A stretch of DNA of 64,000 bases from Diploptera punctata (Eukaryota; Arthropoda; Insecta; Blattodea; Blaberidae), in contig JASPKZ010007250.1 in assembly GCA_030220185.1 (NCBI GenBank), positions 3,793,501-3,857,500 of the forward strand, given 5' to 3'. Below, one piece after another: positions 62,465 through 64,000 of the stretch; position 1 is the stretch's first letter, and every line of letters begins with the position of its first letter. The notes beneath the pieces were generated by a model. The model was not told the DNA's origin and searched no databases. It saw nothing but the letters and a program-made list of their open reading frames with translations. Made by a program: the position numbers and the translations under genes.

Positions 62465-62465
<1 letters not shown>
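62192..62465 (+). other. LINE 3' UTR with conserved terminal hairpin
   Basis: AT-rich UTR ending CCTGGTTGAGTGG..., AGGCCTTAAGGCCT, ...CTGCCAGGTAAAATAAAGC. AGGCCTTAAGGCCT is a perfect palindrome, and ACCTGG/CCAGGT pair outside it, giving a terminal stem-loop. Such structures are recognised by the RT in CR1-like LINEs (established for the group). Confidence 0.8.

Positions 62466-62524
<59 letters not shown>
62466..62524 (+). repeat. (ATT)n tail of the LINE
   Basis: About 19 ATT units directly after AATAAAGCT. Confidence 0.95.
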
Positions 62525-62525
<1 letters not shown>

Positions 62526-62771
62526 CCGTTTTCCCACAACACACGTCTCTCTGACACCTACTGCTTGTCACAATAAGGGCTCGATGTGACGACCACCTAC
62601 ATCGACACAGATACGGTACCTCCATACCACGTTCTGTTACTCACGATCAACAATCCTTGGTCCTGTAAACATCCGCCTAAGCCATTTCCCGACCAGTAGG
62701 TCTTCCTCGGATGCCACAGGAGTGTCGTAAAATAAGGATTTTAACTACCCCACATATAGTAGTCTACCTGA
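62525..62771. other. Unassigned sequence
   Basis: More balanced base composition (CACACGTCTCTCTGACACCT, CGATGTGACGACCACCTACA); perhaps another transposon scrap. Confidence 0.4.
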
Positions 62772-63045
62772 GTCAAAATTTAAGACACTGCGCTACAAGT
62801 CGGAAGGTCGAGGGTTCAAATCCCGGTGGGGTCAGGATTTTTAAACTGACCAAAACCTTCTTGCGGCGCTATGACCCTGGGGTCGACTCAGCCTCTAACG
62901 GAAATGAGTACCAGACGCTTGTTCTGGGAGTAAAGGCAGCCGTCACGCAGGGCTGACAACAAGTGCTGATTCGCTAGAAAAAGTTGGAGCCTTAACCACC
63001 TACTACCCCAAGGATCTCCCGAGGCCTGTAGTGGGATTACTGTAC
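62772..63045 (+). mobile_element. SINE family C
   Basis: AAGACACTGCGCTACAAGTC, B box GGGTTCAAATCCCGG, GGTCGACTCAGCCTCTAACG, AATGAGTACCAGACGCTTGT, CTACCCCAAGGATCTCC. The A box is decayed. Confidence 0.87.
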
Positions 63046-63054
63046 TTTACTTTA

Positions 63055-63200
63055 TAGTCCGTCGCCGTGGCGTAGTCAGTGGAGTCCCTACCTTCCACTC
63101 CGGCAACCCGGGTTCGATTCCCGGCGGGGTAGGGGATTTTTAATCTCCACCTTGGGTCTGGGTATGTGTCTTGTCCGTGTGTCTATGTGTAAGAATAACA
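63055..63200 (+). mobile_element. tRNA-headed SINE (other family)
   Basis: GTCGCCGTGGCGTAGTCAGT (A-box region) and CCGGGTTCGATTCCCGGC (perfect B box), then GGGGATTTTTAATCTCCACC and a TGTGTCT-rich 3' part. Confidence 0.75.
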
Positions 63201-63249
63201 GAAAGTTAACAAAAAGGTAAAACAAGAAGGAAAACAGTGTAAATGAAAA

Positions 63250-63445
63250 GAGAAAAAATCAGAGATCGTGCAGGGTCTTTGGGGCCGAAAATGCGGGAGA
63301 GTTCAACGTGCGTTGTGGTATTTTGTGTGTAGAGGGAAAATGAAACGTTTCCGGACATGAGTTCCTATGCTGAACGTAACAGTCTTGGACCCCACTACAC
63401 ATCCTCAGAGTCTGTAATGGGAATTTAGTTACACCCTGTATAACG
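63250..63445 (-). mobile_element. DNA-transposon end (Tc1/mariner-like, tentative)
   Basis: Minus strand begins ATACAGGGTGTAACTAAATT, then CCCATTACAGACTCTGAGGA, GTAGTGGGGTCCAAGACTGT, CATAGGAACTCATGTCCGGA. ACAGGGTGT-type termini occur on many insect mariner-like elements. The other end is not found. Confidence 0.5.
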
Positions 63446-64000
63446 TAGACAAGCATTATGAACTCGTAGCAGTCTTTAAATACATACTGTAGTACAGATA
63501 TTTTTGGAGCAATAACTTGTTTGATGTGCTTAAGGTGGAAAGCAATCCACAATCCTTAATAAAAGTGTACACAGGAGGAAAAGGGCTGACTGGGTAATAT
63601 AACATAGGCAGGAGCTCAAGCCAAGACATATTAAATTCCATTATTATTAAACTAGGTTGAAACCCGCGGCCTTTTATTGTCTCCACGACTTCCTGCTTGT
63701 GCAAGATTTTACTCGAGGAGAAAATCCCAGATCCACGTGAACAACGTGACAGGAAGTTACGTGTACCTCGACCTGTGCCATTAATAAAATCTACTTCCGG
63801 ACTAAATTCTTCTTTTTTTTTCACAACTTACAAAACGACTAGACAAATTAATTTCTAAGAAATCACGTCAAAATAAGTCGTAAATTGTTTTCTTTCAGGT
63901 TCTCGTGTGGTTTGTTGCTCAAGTAATTGCCTGACTTGTCTGTGGAACGAGATGGAACAACAAACTTTATTTAATGGAACAATAAAACCTTGTTAAACCG
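63446..64000. other. Unassigned sequence at the right edge
   Basis: About 555 bp; short minus-strand frames (63,456-63,824) have no recognisable motif. Confidence 0.5.

Larger units (their letters stand above)
58150..62524 (+). mobile_element. CR1-group LINE, near full length (~4.4 kb)
   Basis: Order: 5' UTR (about 58,150-58,320), ORF1 (58,321-58,981), ~240-bp spacer, ORF2 (59,226-62,191 across one frameshift), 3' UTR (62,192-62,465), (ATT)n tail (62,466-62,524). The 3' terminus GGTTGAGTGGTAGACAAGGC, CTTAACTCTGCCAGGTAAAA is repeated in at least eight truncated copies in this window. The 5' boundary is my estimate. With only two one-base shifts, both in homopolymers, this is by far the youngest LINE here. 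Confidence 0.93.

Noticed and set aside
1..64000. Endogenous viral element or host multi-exon gene
   Set aside because: No viral polymerase, capsid or envelope motif seen, and no chain of exons with plausible splice sites; reverse transcriptase hits are all non-LTR or Penelope-like.

Overview
The window is AT-rich eukaryotic DNA built almost entirely from layered transposable elements. I find no convincing single-copy host gene, rRNA gene or functional tRNA gene. The mix points to an arthropod, most likely an insect: many LINE families with AAT/ATT microsatellite tails, abundant tRNA-headed SINEs, Helitrons whose ends start TC and stop CTAG, a hAT-type MITE and Penelope-like fragments. A large-genome polyneopteran such as a cockroach is my guess from repeat style; it cannot be proved from the sequence.

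Layout. 0.2-0.9 kb is a 635-bp hAT-like MITE with an 8-bp target duplication inside an RTE-like LINE tail. 1.6-2.3 kb is a polypurine tract joined to an extremely GC-rich block. 3.35-4.06 kb is a degenerate A-tract repeat with near-helical spacing. 4.6-17.7 kb is a mosaic of decayed LINE 3' ends and SINEs with readable target-site duplications, a 373-bp tandem duplication and a large inverted repeat.

18-30.5 kb is a diverged ~5-kb segmental duplication (copy 1 about 17,987-23,185; copy 2 about 25,731-30,515). Each copy acts as the empty site for insertions in the other: an RTE LINE plus a 78-bp perfect palindrome in copy 1, and a 255-bp TIR element and a 321-bp foldback in copy 2. Between the copies lies an array of four ~300-bp units carrying tRNA-like cloverleaves, followed by seven 47-bp units carrying a CTCF-like word.

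30.5-44.5 kb holds three Helitron copies, a 1.5-kb LINE nested in another LINE, more SINEs, and a LINE with a 5' inversion that fits twin priming. 45.7-46.4 and 57.2-57.5 kb hold two decayed copies of a multicopy protein family I cannot name. 47.4-52.3 kb is a SINE-rich block with a SINE nested in a SINE, a head-to-head Penelope-like pair with decayed hammerhead-like cores, and an internally deleted LINE.

58.1-62.5 kb is the best-preserved element: a CR1-group LINE with ORF1 (coiled coil plus L1-type RNA-binding region), ORF2 (endonuclease plus reverse transcriptase), a 3' UTR and an (ATT)n tail. It is broken only by two one-base shifts in homopolymers. Its 3' UTR matches many truncated copies elsewhere in the window, so this family probably seeded many of the local ATT arrays. 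The right end holds two SINEs and a DNA-transposon end.
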